Source: Cornus controversa (taxonomy: Eukaryota > Streptophyta > Magnoliopsida > Cornales > Cornaceae). Taken from it: 64,000 nucleotides of DNA. The notes below the pieces were generated by a model that made no database searches, was not told the origin of the DNA, and was given only the letters and a program-made list of their open reading frames with translations. Below are positions 34,585 to 46,113 of the stretch, piece after piece (the first letter of the stretch is position 1; the number at the start of each line of letters is the position of its first letter). Both the position numbers and the translations under genes were made by a program. The stretch lies in the NCBI GenBank assembly GCA_026545225.1, contig CM048845.1, positions 96,412,533 through 96,476,532 on the forward strand, in the 5' to 3' direction.

Positions 34585-37500
34585 TCAAGAGTCAAAATAC
34601 ACGGGATTCGTCAAAGTGACGACATCCACGTATTCGGTGGTGACTTGGTCATCCACGCACACTTTTAAGCGTTGCCCGTTCACTTTGAACAACGAGCCGT
34701 CTTTCAAGTCCTTCAATTCCATCGCTCCGTGGGGAGCGACGGAATTAATCAAAAATGGACCATCCCAACGGGAGTGAAGTTTTTCGGGAAACAAATGGAG
34801 GCGTGAGTTGTACAACCATACTTTTTGGCCTGGCAAAAATGTTTTGACTGAAATATTATGATCATGAAAGGCTTTGGACTTTGCCTTATAGATTTTCGCA
34901 TTCTCATACGCGTCATGTCGCAATTCTTCCAATTCATTTAATTGAAGCTTTCGAGTAGAGCCGGCCTTTTGGATGTCAAAATTGAAAGTTTTGGTGGCCC
35001 ACATAGCTTTATGCTCCAATTCAACTGGAAGATGGCACGCTTTGCCATAAACCAACCGATAAGGTGACATTCCAATGAGAGTTTTATATGCGGTTCGGTA
35101 TGCCCATAATGCATCGTTTAGTCGTAATGACCAATCCTTCCGGTCGGGCCGAACAGTTTTCTGAAGAATGTTCTTAATCTCCCTATTGGATACTTCTACT
35201 TGGCCACTGGTTTGAGGATGGTATGGGGTGGACACTTTGTGTGTGACAGAGTATTTGGTAAGCAAGGTTCGAAGGAACCGGTTACAGAAATGTTTACCTC
35301 CGTCACTGATGATGGCCCGAGGCGTACCAAACCGGCTAAAAATATTAGCTTGAATGAATTTAACCACGACTGCGTGATCATTGGTTTTGGTAGCAACGGC
35401 CTCTATCCACTTAGATACGTAGTCCACCGCCACAAGTATGTACTCATGACCAGTAGAGGGTGGAAATGGTCCCATGAAGTCAATGCCCCACACATCAAAT
35501 ATTTCAATGATAAGAATAGGGTTAAGAGGCATCATGTCATTCCGAGACATCGCGCCAAGGCGCTGACATCGCTCACAAGAGCGGCAGAATGAATATGCAT
35601 CCCGATGAAGTGTCGGCCAGAAAAATCCGCATTGGATAATTTTTGCTGCGGTTTTCTTAGCACTAAAGTGTCCCCCACAAGCGAGTGTATGACAAAACTT
35701 GAGAATGCTTTGGAATTCACTGTTGGGCACACACCTTCGAATTATTTGATCGGGGCAATATTTGAACAATTGAGGATCGTCCCAATAATATGATCGTGAT
35801 TGGGAGAGAAAATGATCCTTCTCTTGCTTGGTCCAAGAAGATGGTATTTTACCGGTTGCCAAGTAATTAACCACATCTGCATACTAAGGGATACTCTCTT
35901 GAGAGATGACAAAGAGTTGTTCATCCGGGAAGGATTCACAAACTGGAATGGAATTATGGAGGGATTCAACAAGAATTCTAGACAGGTGGTCAGCCACCAC
36001 ATTTTCAGTTCCCTTTTTGTCTCTAATTTCAAAATTAAACTCTTGCAATAAGAGTATCCATCGGATCAACCTAGGCTTGGTGTCCTTTTTGGCCAAAAGA
36101 TGCCGGAGGGCAGCATGGTTCGAATAGACAATGACCTTTGAACCCAATAAATAAGCTCAAAATTTGTCTAATGCAAATACAACCGCGAGCAATTCTTTTT
36201 CCGTTGTGGTATAATTGATTTGAGCCTCAGAAAGGGTTTTACTTGCGTAGTAGATGACATGAGGCAGTTTCTCTATTCGTTGCCCTAAGACAGCACCCAT
36301 GGCATAATCGGATGCATCACACATAATCTCAAATGGGAGAGCCCAATTTGGAGGGATTAGAATTGGAGCTGTTGTAAGCATGGTGCGGAGTTCTTCAAAA
36401 ACGTTAAGGCACCCTTCATCAAAGGTAAAGCAAGACTCTTTTTCAAGAAGGCGACACAAAGGCCGAGAGATCTTGCTAAAGTCTTTGATGAAACGGCGAT
36501 AAAAGCCCGCATGCCCAAGGAATGAACGAATCTCTCTCACCGTTGATGGTGGAGGAAGTTTAGAAATGAGTTCAACCTTGGCTTTATCAACCTCTATTCC
36601 TCTCTTAGACACAATGTGCCCTAGGACAATACCCTCTTGAACCATAAAATGACTCTTTTCCCAACTAAGAATTAGGTTGGTTTCTTGACATCGTTTGAGA
36701 ACACAAGCTAGATTTTGGAGGCATGATTCAAACGAAGGCCCCAAAAGGGAAAAATCATCCATGAACACTTCCAAGAATTTGTCCACCATGTCTGAGAAGA
36801 TAGACATCATACATCGTTGAAAAGTCGCCGGTGCATTGCACAACCCAAAGGGCATGCGTCTATAAGCAAATGTGCCGAAGGGACATGTAAAGGTGGTTTT
36901 CTCTTGGTCCCTCGGGTCTATAGCAACCTGATTATAGCCGGAATATCCATCCAAAAAGCAATAAAAACTTTGCCCAGCTAATCTCTCTAATATCTGATCA
37001 ATGAATGGGAGGGGGAAGTGATATTTCCGAGTGGCTGAATTTAATTTTCTATAGTCTATGCACACTCTCCAACCCGTGGCGGTGCGTTGGGGAACTAATT
37101 CACCCTTGTCATTTGGTTGCACCGTAATACCTGACTTCTTTGGAACCACTTGAGTGGGACTAACCCACTTGCTATCAGAGATGGGGTATATGATTCCCGC
37201 ATCTAGTAACTTCACCACCTCCTTCATGATAACGTCCTTCATATTTGGATTTAATCGACGTTGTGCCTCCCTTGAGGTCTTAGCATCCTCTTCCAAGTGT
37301 ATGCGATGCATACAAATAGAAGGATCTATTCCCTTGAGATCTGCCACACTCCAGCCTATTACTTCTTCGTGCTCTTTGAGCACCTTTATGAGTTCCAACT
37401 CTTGGTCATTTGTGAGATTGGAAGCGATAATGACTGGAAGGGTCTCATTTGCACCCAAGAAAACATACTTGAGTGTAGCCTGTAGGGGCTTAAGCTCAAG

Positions 37501-38259
37501 TTGTGGTGGGAAAATTAAAGAAGGAGTTTGGGAAGTTTTGGACAAAGGGGGCAAGGGTTCTCTCGGAACTCTCCACTTAGGCAAATCCATGACAGTATTA
37601 ACATCGAGCATGGAATTGACTTCACATATGGATTGCTCAATGTCAAAGTCATCATAGTTGAAGTGATTTAGGCATGCCTCTAAAGGATCCTTGGAAAAAA
37701 TAGAAGGAAGTGCTTCTTGAACAAGGTCTTCCACAACATCGACACCAAAGCACTCACTTTCGTCGTCGGATGTGTGGTGGGAAGCATTGAAGATGTTCAA
37801 GCGGACTTTCATATTCCCAAAAGAGATGTCCATTACTCCGGTGCGGCAATTAACGCAAGTGTTTGCGTGGCCAAGAATGGACGACCTAGAATGATAGGAA
37901 TATGACGCTTTGGATTTTGGACCGGTTCCGTGTCAAGGACTATGAAGTCCACCGAAAAATAGAATTTGTCCACTTGAATGATGACATCCTCAATGATGCC
38001 ACGTGGTTGCTTCACCGAACGGTCGGCAAGTTGCAACACAACCGTGGTATGCTTGAGTTCCCCCAAACCTAGTTGTTGGTAAACTGAGAATGGAAGCAAA
38101 TTGATACTAGCCCCTAGATCAAGAAGTGCTTTTTCAAAAGATTGATTTCCGATGGTGCACGAAATGGTTGGAGCACCCGGATCTTTGGATTTAGGAGGGG
38201 CTTGGTGTTGGAAAATGGAGCTTATGTGCTCAGTTAAGAGGACTTTCTTAGGAACATTA
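34585..38259 (-). pseudogene. pol: C left copy pol: protease, RT, RNase H, integrase
   Basis: Protease [20 protein letters not shown] is near 38125. A one-base deletion near 37876 shifts the frame. The next segment (37833-36157) has the linker, RT with WRVCIDYRKLNSATRKYHFP and catalytic box VFMDDF near 36765, and RNase H start FEIMCDASDYAMGAVLG. TGA at 36157-36159 breaks RNase H, which resumes with [23 protein letters not shown] at 35884-35886 separates it from integrase (35874-34585). Integrase shows the H-H-C-C zinc site ([19 protein letters not shown]), [18 protein letters not shown] and NREIKNIL. All domains are present in the standard order, so C supplies the layout missing in A1 and A2. 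The same breaks occur in the right copy. Confidence 0.9.
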
Positions 38260-40211
38260 TTCCTAGATTTGCGCTTTTGAGTGCACAAGTCCTTCAAGAA
38301 TTTCGCATAGGAGGGAATTTGTCGAATAGCATCAAGGAGAGGGAGATTGATCTTTACTTGTTTGAAGATCTCCATCATGTCCTGGATTTTCTCTCCTTGC
38401 TTCCCGAAATGAGAAGGTTCCTTCAATCTTTGAGGAAAAGGAACCGGAGGTTCATAAGAGGTGTCAAGATTTGGAATCGATGATGACCCAACTTCACTTG
38501 CCTTTCCTTTTGGATTTGAAGGGGTATTTTGCAAATTTGGATTTAACGGAAACAATTTTGGATTTAATTGGGATTCTTTTGGATTTTTAGGTTGCTCTTG
38601 GAATTCCTTTCTCTCTTCCTCCCCTACCTTGGAATTAATGATTTTACCACTCCTTAAGGTTGTGATTGATTGAACTTGCTCCGGAGGAGCATTACAAGTT
38701 AAAGATGATGGATCTTCAATCATATGGACACCTTTGGGGTTCGCCACTGGTTGACTCGGCAACTTACCTTCCTCTCTTCTATTTAAGGCATTAGCTAGTT
38801 GCCCGATTTGAGCTTCTAACCTAGCCATAGATTGAGCATTGGCTTCAAGCTTAGAGATTGATTGAGAGTGAGTTTGCAATAAGCGGGTGTTGGCCTCAAG
38901 ATTGCTTATCACTCTTTCTTCAAAGCTTTGGCTTCTCAGAAGAGGTGGTGGTTGTTGGTAATTAGATCTTTGATTGTAAGGTTGAGGATTTGGCCTATAA
39001 TGAGGCTGCTGAGAGTGGGAATTGAAAGAGTTTTGCCCTTGGAAAGAGGGACTTGATTCTTGAGGTTTCTATGAGAAAGCCGGATGGTTCTTGTAACCAG
39101 GATTGTACGTGTTTGAATATGGGTCATTCATTTGTTTAGAGTACAGGGCATTCGCTTGCTCTTGAGCATAATCGGGAGATTGCCCGGCAATAGGACAATC
39201 TCGCACGAAATGTGAAGTACTATAGCAAAACGAACCTTCCTGATTTTGGACAGATTGGTTTGGAGTAGGCAGCCCATTTTTCATGATTAAATCCATTTTT
39301 TGGGATAGGGCTTCTACTTGCATGGCAACCTCATCTACCCGTGAAATCTCATGCACTCCTCTACAAGGTTGGGTGGCCTTCCCTTTCCTAGTGGAGGAGC
39401 GTTGTGCTGAATTGTTGCTTAGGGTTTGAAAAAGTTTCCATGCCTCATCGGGGCTTTTCGAAAGATATCCACCCCCACACGCGGAGTCTATCATTTGTCT
39501 ATGTTGCTCACTCACCCCATCATAAAAACTTTGCACTAGCTGCCATTTTGGGACAGCATGATGCGGACAAGATTTTAAAAGATCCTTTAACCTCTCCCAC
39601 GTCTCATGGAATTGTTCTTGGTCAATTTGGGTGAATCCGGTGATTGCTCGCCGAATATCACTTGTCTTACCCATTGGGAAGTATTTTTTCAAGAACTCTA
39701 ATTACATCTCCGCCCAAGAATGGATTGAGTTAGGTTCTAAGGAGTTGAACCAACTTCTAGCTTTATCTTTTAGGGAGAAGGGGAACATACGCAGCTTTAG
39801 ATCATCCTCCGTAAAGTGTGGTACACGAATAGTGGAACACACGGAAAGGAAGTAATCTAAGTGCCGGTACGAATCCTCATTAGGAAGACCGTGGAAGCTA
39901 TTAAGAAGATTGATGGTGGACTTTATTTTGAATTGAGTTGCCGCTACATCCGGAAATTGGATACATGAAGGTACTTCAAATGTAGTTGGAAGGTAAAAGT
40001 CCATAAGCAACTCTCCTTGAGGAGGTGGTGGTGGAGGTGGTTGTTCATGATTAAAAGGAGGTAGTCCGGGAGGTTGTCTCTCATTTGGATCCATGTTTTC
40101 AGTCCTAGGCAATATAGGGTCCCTAGAGGTTCCTCTACGTTGTCTAAGTGTTCGTTCAAGTTCAATGTTACACGGAAGCAAAGGAAGTGACAAGGACCGT
40201 CTACCTAGCAT
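38260..40211 (-). pseudogene. gag: C left copy gag
   Basis: ATG at 40211 (MLGRRSLSLPLLPCNIELER). The capsid-type region includes SYRHLDYFLSVCSTIRVPHF and FPFSLKDKARSWFNSLEPN. TAA at 39702-39704 and TAG at 39069-39071 interrupt it. The knuckle region reads FCYSTSHFVRDC, lacking the first Cys of a CCHC site. A helical Gln-rich segment and TTLRSGKIINSKVG lead into protease. An alternative start lies inside at 40165 in another frame, without family support. Confidence 0.85.
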
Positions 40212-40471
40212 GCATTAACAATCAAACAACACCTCAATACACAAAGTAACAATAATATTTACAAAAAGAATGAATGAATTCAAACACTAATTTTAGGCGT
40301 TATACTCACAAAGGGTTCCAAGTTTACTTCTCTTTGATGCCCGCTATGTGGTATACCTAAAATCAAGAAGTTTGAGAAATAAGAACAAAATATATACAAA
40401 AAGAATGAAAGAATTTCTAGCCTAAGAATTAAACCAGATTTAATCTTCCAATGGTGACAATAAAACCGTAG

Positions 40472-40489
40472 TCCCCGGCAACGGCGCCA
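40472..40489 (-). other. C left copy primer binding site, tRNA-Asp
   Basis: Minus strand TGGCGCCGTTGCCGGGGA, six bases from the middle LTR. The leader 40212-40471 has no gene. In the element's orientation it holds TTGATTTTAG followed by GTATACC, which could act as a splice acceptor. Confidence 0.95.
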
Positions 40490-40495
40490 AAATTT

Positions 40496-41895
40496 TGATG
40501 TGGTCGGAACTAAATTATATTGTAAGCTTAATTTTTCCCTTTTTATCAAAATATAATTTAACCACTCGCAAGAGCACGAATCTTTGTAGATAAGGTTCTA
40601 TATAGAGGGTATCGATCCCACGAGGACTAGTCGCAATTGTCTTAAAGGAAGATTAATTCTACTTTAATTCGAAAAACAGATTTTTGAGTGTATGTTTAGA
40701 AACTATTGCATGAATGAAATGACAAGAAAAGTAAAGAGTTTAAAGTTGGGAGAGAGAGAACTAGGGTTGGTTTCCACCACTAGCCATTCACATGTTCATA
40801 AGTATAGCAAGCATGGGATTCATTAATTAAATGCCTAACAATGTCATTAGGCTTGTGACCTCAATGACATATCAAAAGATCAATGTGTGTGCTAACCTAT
40901 CATAATCCATCTTCAACAAGCATAGCTCTTCAACCTAACTAACTACCTAATTACTCTACTCTCTAAGTGAATACTACATGCATCCAAACTACCTTGTCTT
41001 GGCATGGTCTATACAAACTAACATCACACATTCATTTAAACACCATTATCTAGCCATCATTTGCACTTCTTGTGGAATATGCAAATGTTGTGCATTCAAG
41101 TGACAAAATCTACTCTAAGACAAGAATAAATTCCAAATCAAATGAATATATATAAGAGATGTATTTGTATACATAATCACTAGGCTAAATAATCAACATT
41201 TAATTACAAATCCCAAGAGCTACAAAGATGAACAAGTTTACATGGCTAGGGGTTGAAACCAACACCCTAGTAGAAGAGTTAGTTGCTCATGGTTGCCTTG
41301 CACCCTTCCATTGATAAAGAGAATGAAGCTTCTTGGTCTGGTTTAGCTTTTCCTCCTCCTCTCCCGAAGGTCTCTCTCTCTCTCTTGTTGTGTGTTGAGA
41401 GATATATATGATATGTGTGGCTTTTTGGTGCTTTTTGGCTCCTTTTTCTCCTTTGGGGCCCACCATATATATATATATCATTATATATATCTCTTGTATC
41501 AAGAAGGCCCCCAAAAGTCTTGTTCAAGTCAGACAATCCCCCTAAGTCGTGCAAAAAGGGAGATTTTGTTCCAAGTGGGAGAGCAGGTGAGCAAGTGGCC
41601 AAGTGGGCTCTGCAGCATCTCGATTGATCGAGATTTCGATCAATCGAAATGAGATCTCGATCAATCGAGATTTCGATTAATCGAGATCAACATCTCGATT
41701 GATCGAGATGCCTTGGGCTGCATTTTCTGATTTCTTCTCTTGACTGCAGAAAGCTTCCAACTTTGCTCCATTTGCTCCAATACCTGCAAAACATCAAAAA
41801 CACAAAAATACCGTAAATATATCTCGATAAACGCGAAAACAGAACTAACGTATGTAAGAAAGAGGGTTCAAATGCATAGAATTGAACACTTATCA
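40496..41895 (-). repeat. C LTR 2 (shared middle LTR, mosaic)
   Basis: 1400 bp. From 40496 to at least 40972 it matches LTR 3 at every variant seen. From 41149 onward it matches LTR 1 at every variant seen. The switch therefore lies between about 40972 and 41149. It acts as the 5' LTR of the left copy and the 3' LTR of the right copy. Confidence 0.9.
41617..41709 (-). promoter_or_regulatory. Palindrome array in C LTR 2
   Basis: Same units and order as in LTR 1. Confidence 0.7.
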
Positions 41896-43714
41896 CACCC
41901 CCAAACTTACATATTGCTAGTCCCTTAGTAATACAATATTACAAAAATGAAATCAACTATCTTATACAAAAGTTTAATCAGGCTCAGTCATCAACTAGAT
42001 AAAGGGCGATCATCCGTTCATTTCACATTTGGCAAATGCAACAAGTATTACAGAACTATGTGGTCATTAGCAAAAATGGACTTTCACAAGCTATAAATGA
42101 ACGACAGTCCCCACATAATGGCCAGCCCAAACAAATATAACAATTCCAACCCCAAAATCCTCTTTGAAAAGTGAATATGCATTCCAACGTGTGGCTGTTG
42201 TCATATTTGGAGAAGAAAACGAACAAATTTGTTTTTAAGAGAAAAACTCATTGAAAATGCTCGACACGGCTGTTCATTATCACAAAAAATTCATGATTGC
42301 TCATGTGCGGATGACCGTGCAATGCTTAGCTCTTTTTGCTTTCTTGCAAGCCCATGTAGCGGCGTTGGGCCAATGACTCCCAAACCAATTGATTTTAGGG
42401 CATTAGGTGAAGAAGCACCCCTCGGACTTAATGACCGAGCTTACAAGGCGATGAGCGTAAGCAAGCTACCTGCTTATTATTGCTCAACCTCACACACTTA
42501 TACATGAATATTCCCTGCTTTGAGGCATAGAAATCCGGTTTATTGAGTGAGAAGGCTTATTGCATATTTTTCTCTTTTTATTTCTTTTTTTCTTCTTTTT
42601 TTTTTTTTTTACAACAACCGGAAGAACTTATTCTTTAAGTTGTTCAGATAAAAACAGAAATTTTCAAAAATTCTCCCTCAGACTTATACCCCACAATTTA
42701 AAATGCATGTGTGCGAATTTGTGCGGTTAAGGACAAATTTAGGGCAAGAACTGTACGTGCTCGAATTTGGACAAAAATGTAGACCGTTCTAGCCTACTAT
42801 AAAGCTTGCAAAAGTGCGGGTATTTACAATGTTAAAGTTCTTAACTACCTGCTGCATTTACCTCGAACATTTATTCAAATGACTTCCTTTAAAAAGCAAG
42901 ACATCATGGCAAGCATGCAAAAATATCAAAAAGAAAAAAATTGCTCTACAATGACACTCAATATAATGACCGAACATTGCATGCGTATGCAGGTGGAATA
43001 GCATACCGCACCCCCAAACTTATATGCAACATTGTCCTCAATGTTTGGACAAGAAGAACAAGGAAAGAAGTTACTAGGATGGCAGAATGCGAGAAAAATG
43101 GTATTCAATAGCAGCGGTCATCTTGTAAATAAGGAAAACCTGCACAGAACACCAACTGGATACCACGAGCATTAAAAGGAACAAAAAAATAGATAACGAG
43201 AACATAATGAAATAATTATGCACAAACAGATAATGCCAATATCACTGTATATCTAAGGGTCTGAACTGGTGTTTCCCAATTGGCTAAGAGGTCTATGCGA
43301 CAAGATATTGACTATCCAGGCACGCTAACGTATAGCATGCAAAGGGGCTGCCTTTCTTTATTACCGCCATACTGTGTTGAAGCAATCTCAATAGTATTGG
43401 GAATTGAAACTAGGCAGTAATAAACGGAAATCATCAACTGAATCGCATATAACAATCAGACAAGTGGTACTACATACATAGTCAAAGTATAGAGAATAGA
43501 TATATTGACAGAAAGCAAAAATAAAGACAGTAAAGATAACACATGGTATAAAAGAAAATATAAATGTATTCCATATAGATGAAAATGAGTTTGAGTACAA
43601 AGTGTACATGTAGGTGGAATACTTAGAAAGAGACTAAACATGGCCAACATGGCCTATCAAAAATAAAGAAAGAAAAATACAGAAAGTAAAGCATAAAAGA
43701 TGAATAAAATGCAG
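41896..43714 (-). other. C right copy polypurine tract and 3' UTR
   Basis: Duplicate of 30367-32185, including the polypurine tract complement at 41896-41908, the nested inverted repeat (about 42058-42118) and the pyrimidine run. One substitution was noted near 43109 (C in the left copy, T here). Confidence 0.7.
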
Positions 43715-44953
43715 CTACTCGAGGGCGGGTGGTGGTGGTGGAGGCTCGGTGGGAGTAGAAGTGGAGGTGGAGGCTCGACCTGCGAACAGGAACTGCAGGT
43801 CCTGCCGGAAGGCTCGGAACTCGTCTAAGATCGCTTTCTGACCCTGTGCCAGAGAAGAAATGTTCGCCCAAATGTCTGCCAGCTGACTCTGCGTCACCTA
43901 GACGTGCTCATCAAAACCCTACTGGAGCCGCTCTACGTCAGCCGCCAGGCAGGAATAGCCCGTCGCTAAGATATCATGCCGCTCTGCAGCGACATCCATC
44001 TCCTCGTCCTCTGAGTCAGCCCCTGCAGGCTCTCCCTCATCCGTCTCCACCGGGGCATCCATATCTACATCGTCTGGTGGATCACCCTGGTGGTTCTGTC
44101 GCCCTAAGTGTCGCCTCACCCGCTCCCACTGAGTAGATGTGAAGCGGGTGGGCGGTGCCAACTGGATGCCAGTCTGACTGACCGGTATACTGGCACTGCT
44201 GAGAAAAGCGGCGATCAAGAAAGGGAAGGGAAGCCGCCAACTAGCTGGTCGCCTCATCCTCTTGTTCACGAGGCCGTTCCAGACCTTGAACATCTGCCCC
44301 CAGATCAGTGATGGGACAGAAAACCAAGTGCCCGTGTGGAAAGTATAGAGGCAACAGAGGAGGTTGCCCCTACACTCTGCCACGTGCTGCAGCGGACACG
44401 CATTCTTGATGAGAACGGTGTCCAGGAACCAAAACCTGCTCGGGCACATCGATTTGGACGTGCAGTTGTGACTGGGCGTGGTAAACGCCCCACCACACAT
44501 GTCCATCATGATTGAGAACAACGTCGTGTCTGCTGGGAGTGCGGCACTGTAAAGTGGCTGACCGTCCGGGCCAACCATGTCCGGTGGCTGCTGGTGAGGG
44601 ATGCCGAGCATATGCGCAATCCGGCTTGGCGTAATCGTGATCGTGATGGTGCCCACGACCATCTCTAGTGTATCCGGTGCTGTGCAGGAGTAGGTCATGC
44701 GCTCATAGAAGACCTGCACTAAGTGCTCGTGTGCCACGTCAGTAGGAGGCACACATAGCCGGTCGAGGCGACGCCTCCTGAGCTCGGCAACAGTCCACGC
44801 GGTGTCGGGACGCCTCTCAAACTCAGCTAAGTCAAAAATTTGCTCCGGGTGGAACTTTCGAGACCGGAAGACTCGCCCGGGCACGTCTCGAACAGAACCG
44901 GCGGCGTTCTTCACCCTCGCCATAGCCTCGGAACAGTCTGCACTTGATTCCAA
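43715..44953 (-). pseudogene. C right copy extra ORF
   Basis: Duplicate of the ORF at 32186-33424 with the same TAG (43919-43921) and the same downstream extension. One substitution is visible, near 44374, changing an Asp in the left copy to Asn here (CRGNLLCCLY). GC-rich like its twin. Confidence 0.75.
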
Positions 44954-45542
44954 AAATTACGTAAATAAAAGATAAATAAGAAGAAAGCTAAACTACGAGT
45001 AAACTAAAAGAATAGAAATAAAATGAAGTCCTAGTCCATGGTACTGACAAGAATGCAAAAAAATCGCTCTCAAAGAGGCAGTGTGAACGGATGCAACCGA
45101 AACGAAGGTGTCGCGGTTGCACACCATACACTAAGCATTTTAAACAAAAAGAATGCCAAATCTCACTCCTACATGACTTCCTACCCCCCAAAACTTGCAA
45201 AATCTCATTACAAACACCGCAAATGCACTCATCCAACCCAATATCATCTAAATATGTTTATTACGTCGTAAAACTATCAAAAATGGCGAAAAAGTATACA
45301 AAAAGTAGCCATGAATCACTTACCTCAAGAGGAAGAAGATGAACGGCTCAACCGAAGAAGATCCACTCGTAGCCGCGAAGAGGAGATCGCGCAAGTGCTA
45401 GCGGCGGCTTCGTACTGTGTCGGATGGCGGCGGATGATCGGGAATGGTAGATCGAGTGCTCGGGAGTGCTTGGAGAAGGCTTGGATCGCACGGAGGGAGA
45501 GAAGAATTCGGATGGTCTTTTAAAATGGGAGGGAAGCCCAAC

Positions 45543-45553
45543 GGTTTAAATAG
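45543..45553 (-). promoter_or_regulatory. TATA-like box, right copy
   Basis: Same CTATTTAAACC on the minus strand and same spacing as at 34014. The leader 44954-45542 duplicates 33425-34013. Confidence 0.5.
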
Positions 45554-45583
45554 GCTTTCGGCTCACGTGCAGGCCCCGCGTGC

Positions 45584-45944
45584 ATCTCGATTGATCGAGA
45601 TGTGCATTTCGATCAATCGAGATTTCGATTGATCGAGATTTCACTTCGATCAATCGAAATCAGCTTCGATCGATCGAGATTGTCTCATCGATCAATCGAA
45701 AATTCCTTCACTGAATCACACTTTTACTTCGATCAATCGAACATTTAATTCATTCAATCAAAATTTTCTTTCGATCAATCGAAATTTTTGATCGATCGAA
45801 GACCTATCGAAGTGCAATCGAAGAATACTACCTCTCGGGACTTTGGACTTGGCAAATCTCTGCAATTTTTCGATCAATCGAGATTGAGATCTCGATCAAT
45901 CAAAATCTCGATTGATCGAGATCCTGGTTTCGATCAATCGAGAT
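45584..45944 (-). promoter_or_regulatory. Large palindrome array between pol and extra ORF, right copy
   Basis: Duplicate of 34055-34415; no difference was seen by eye. Confidence 0.7.
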
Positions 45945-46113
45945 GCTCAAAAACAGTCAGCTTGAGTTATGCTTCAGGGACTTGGATATTTGGGAATTAG
46001 ATGCTACATTGCTTAGATACAAACCTACTTTGGATTAAAGGGACATCATGGAAGCATGATAGCTACCATGGCTTCGCCACCTTATACGTCTATGGCACGA
46101 CATCCAGATCGGC

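Noticed and set aside
34472..34777. 101-codon plus-strand ORF at the pol end of C, repeated at 46001-46306
   Set aside because: It overlaps the integrase C-terminus in antisense and the intergenic region; no family features.
37154..37657. 167-codon plus-strand ORF, repeated at 48683-49186
   Set aside because: It is antisense to the protease-RT region of element C and has no motif of its own.
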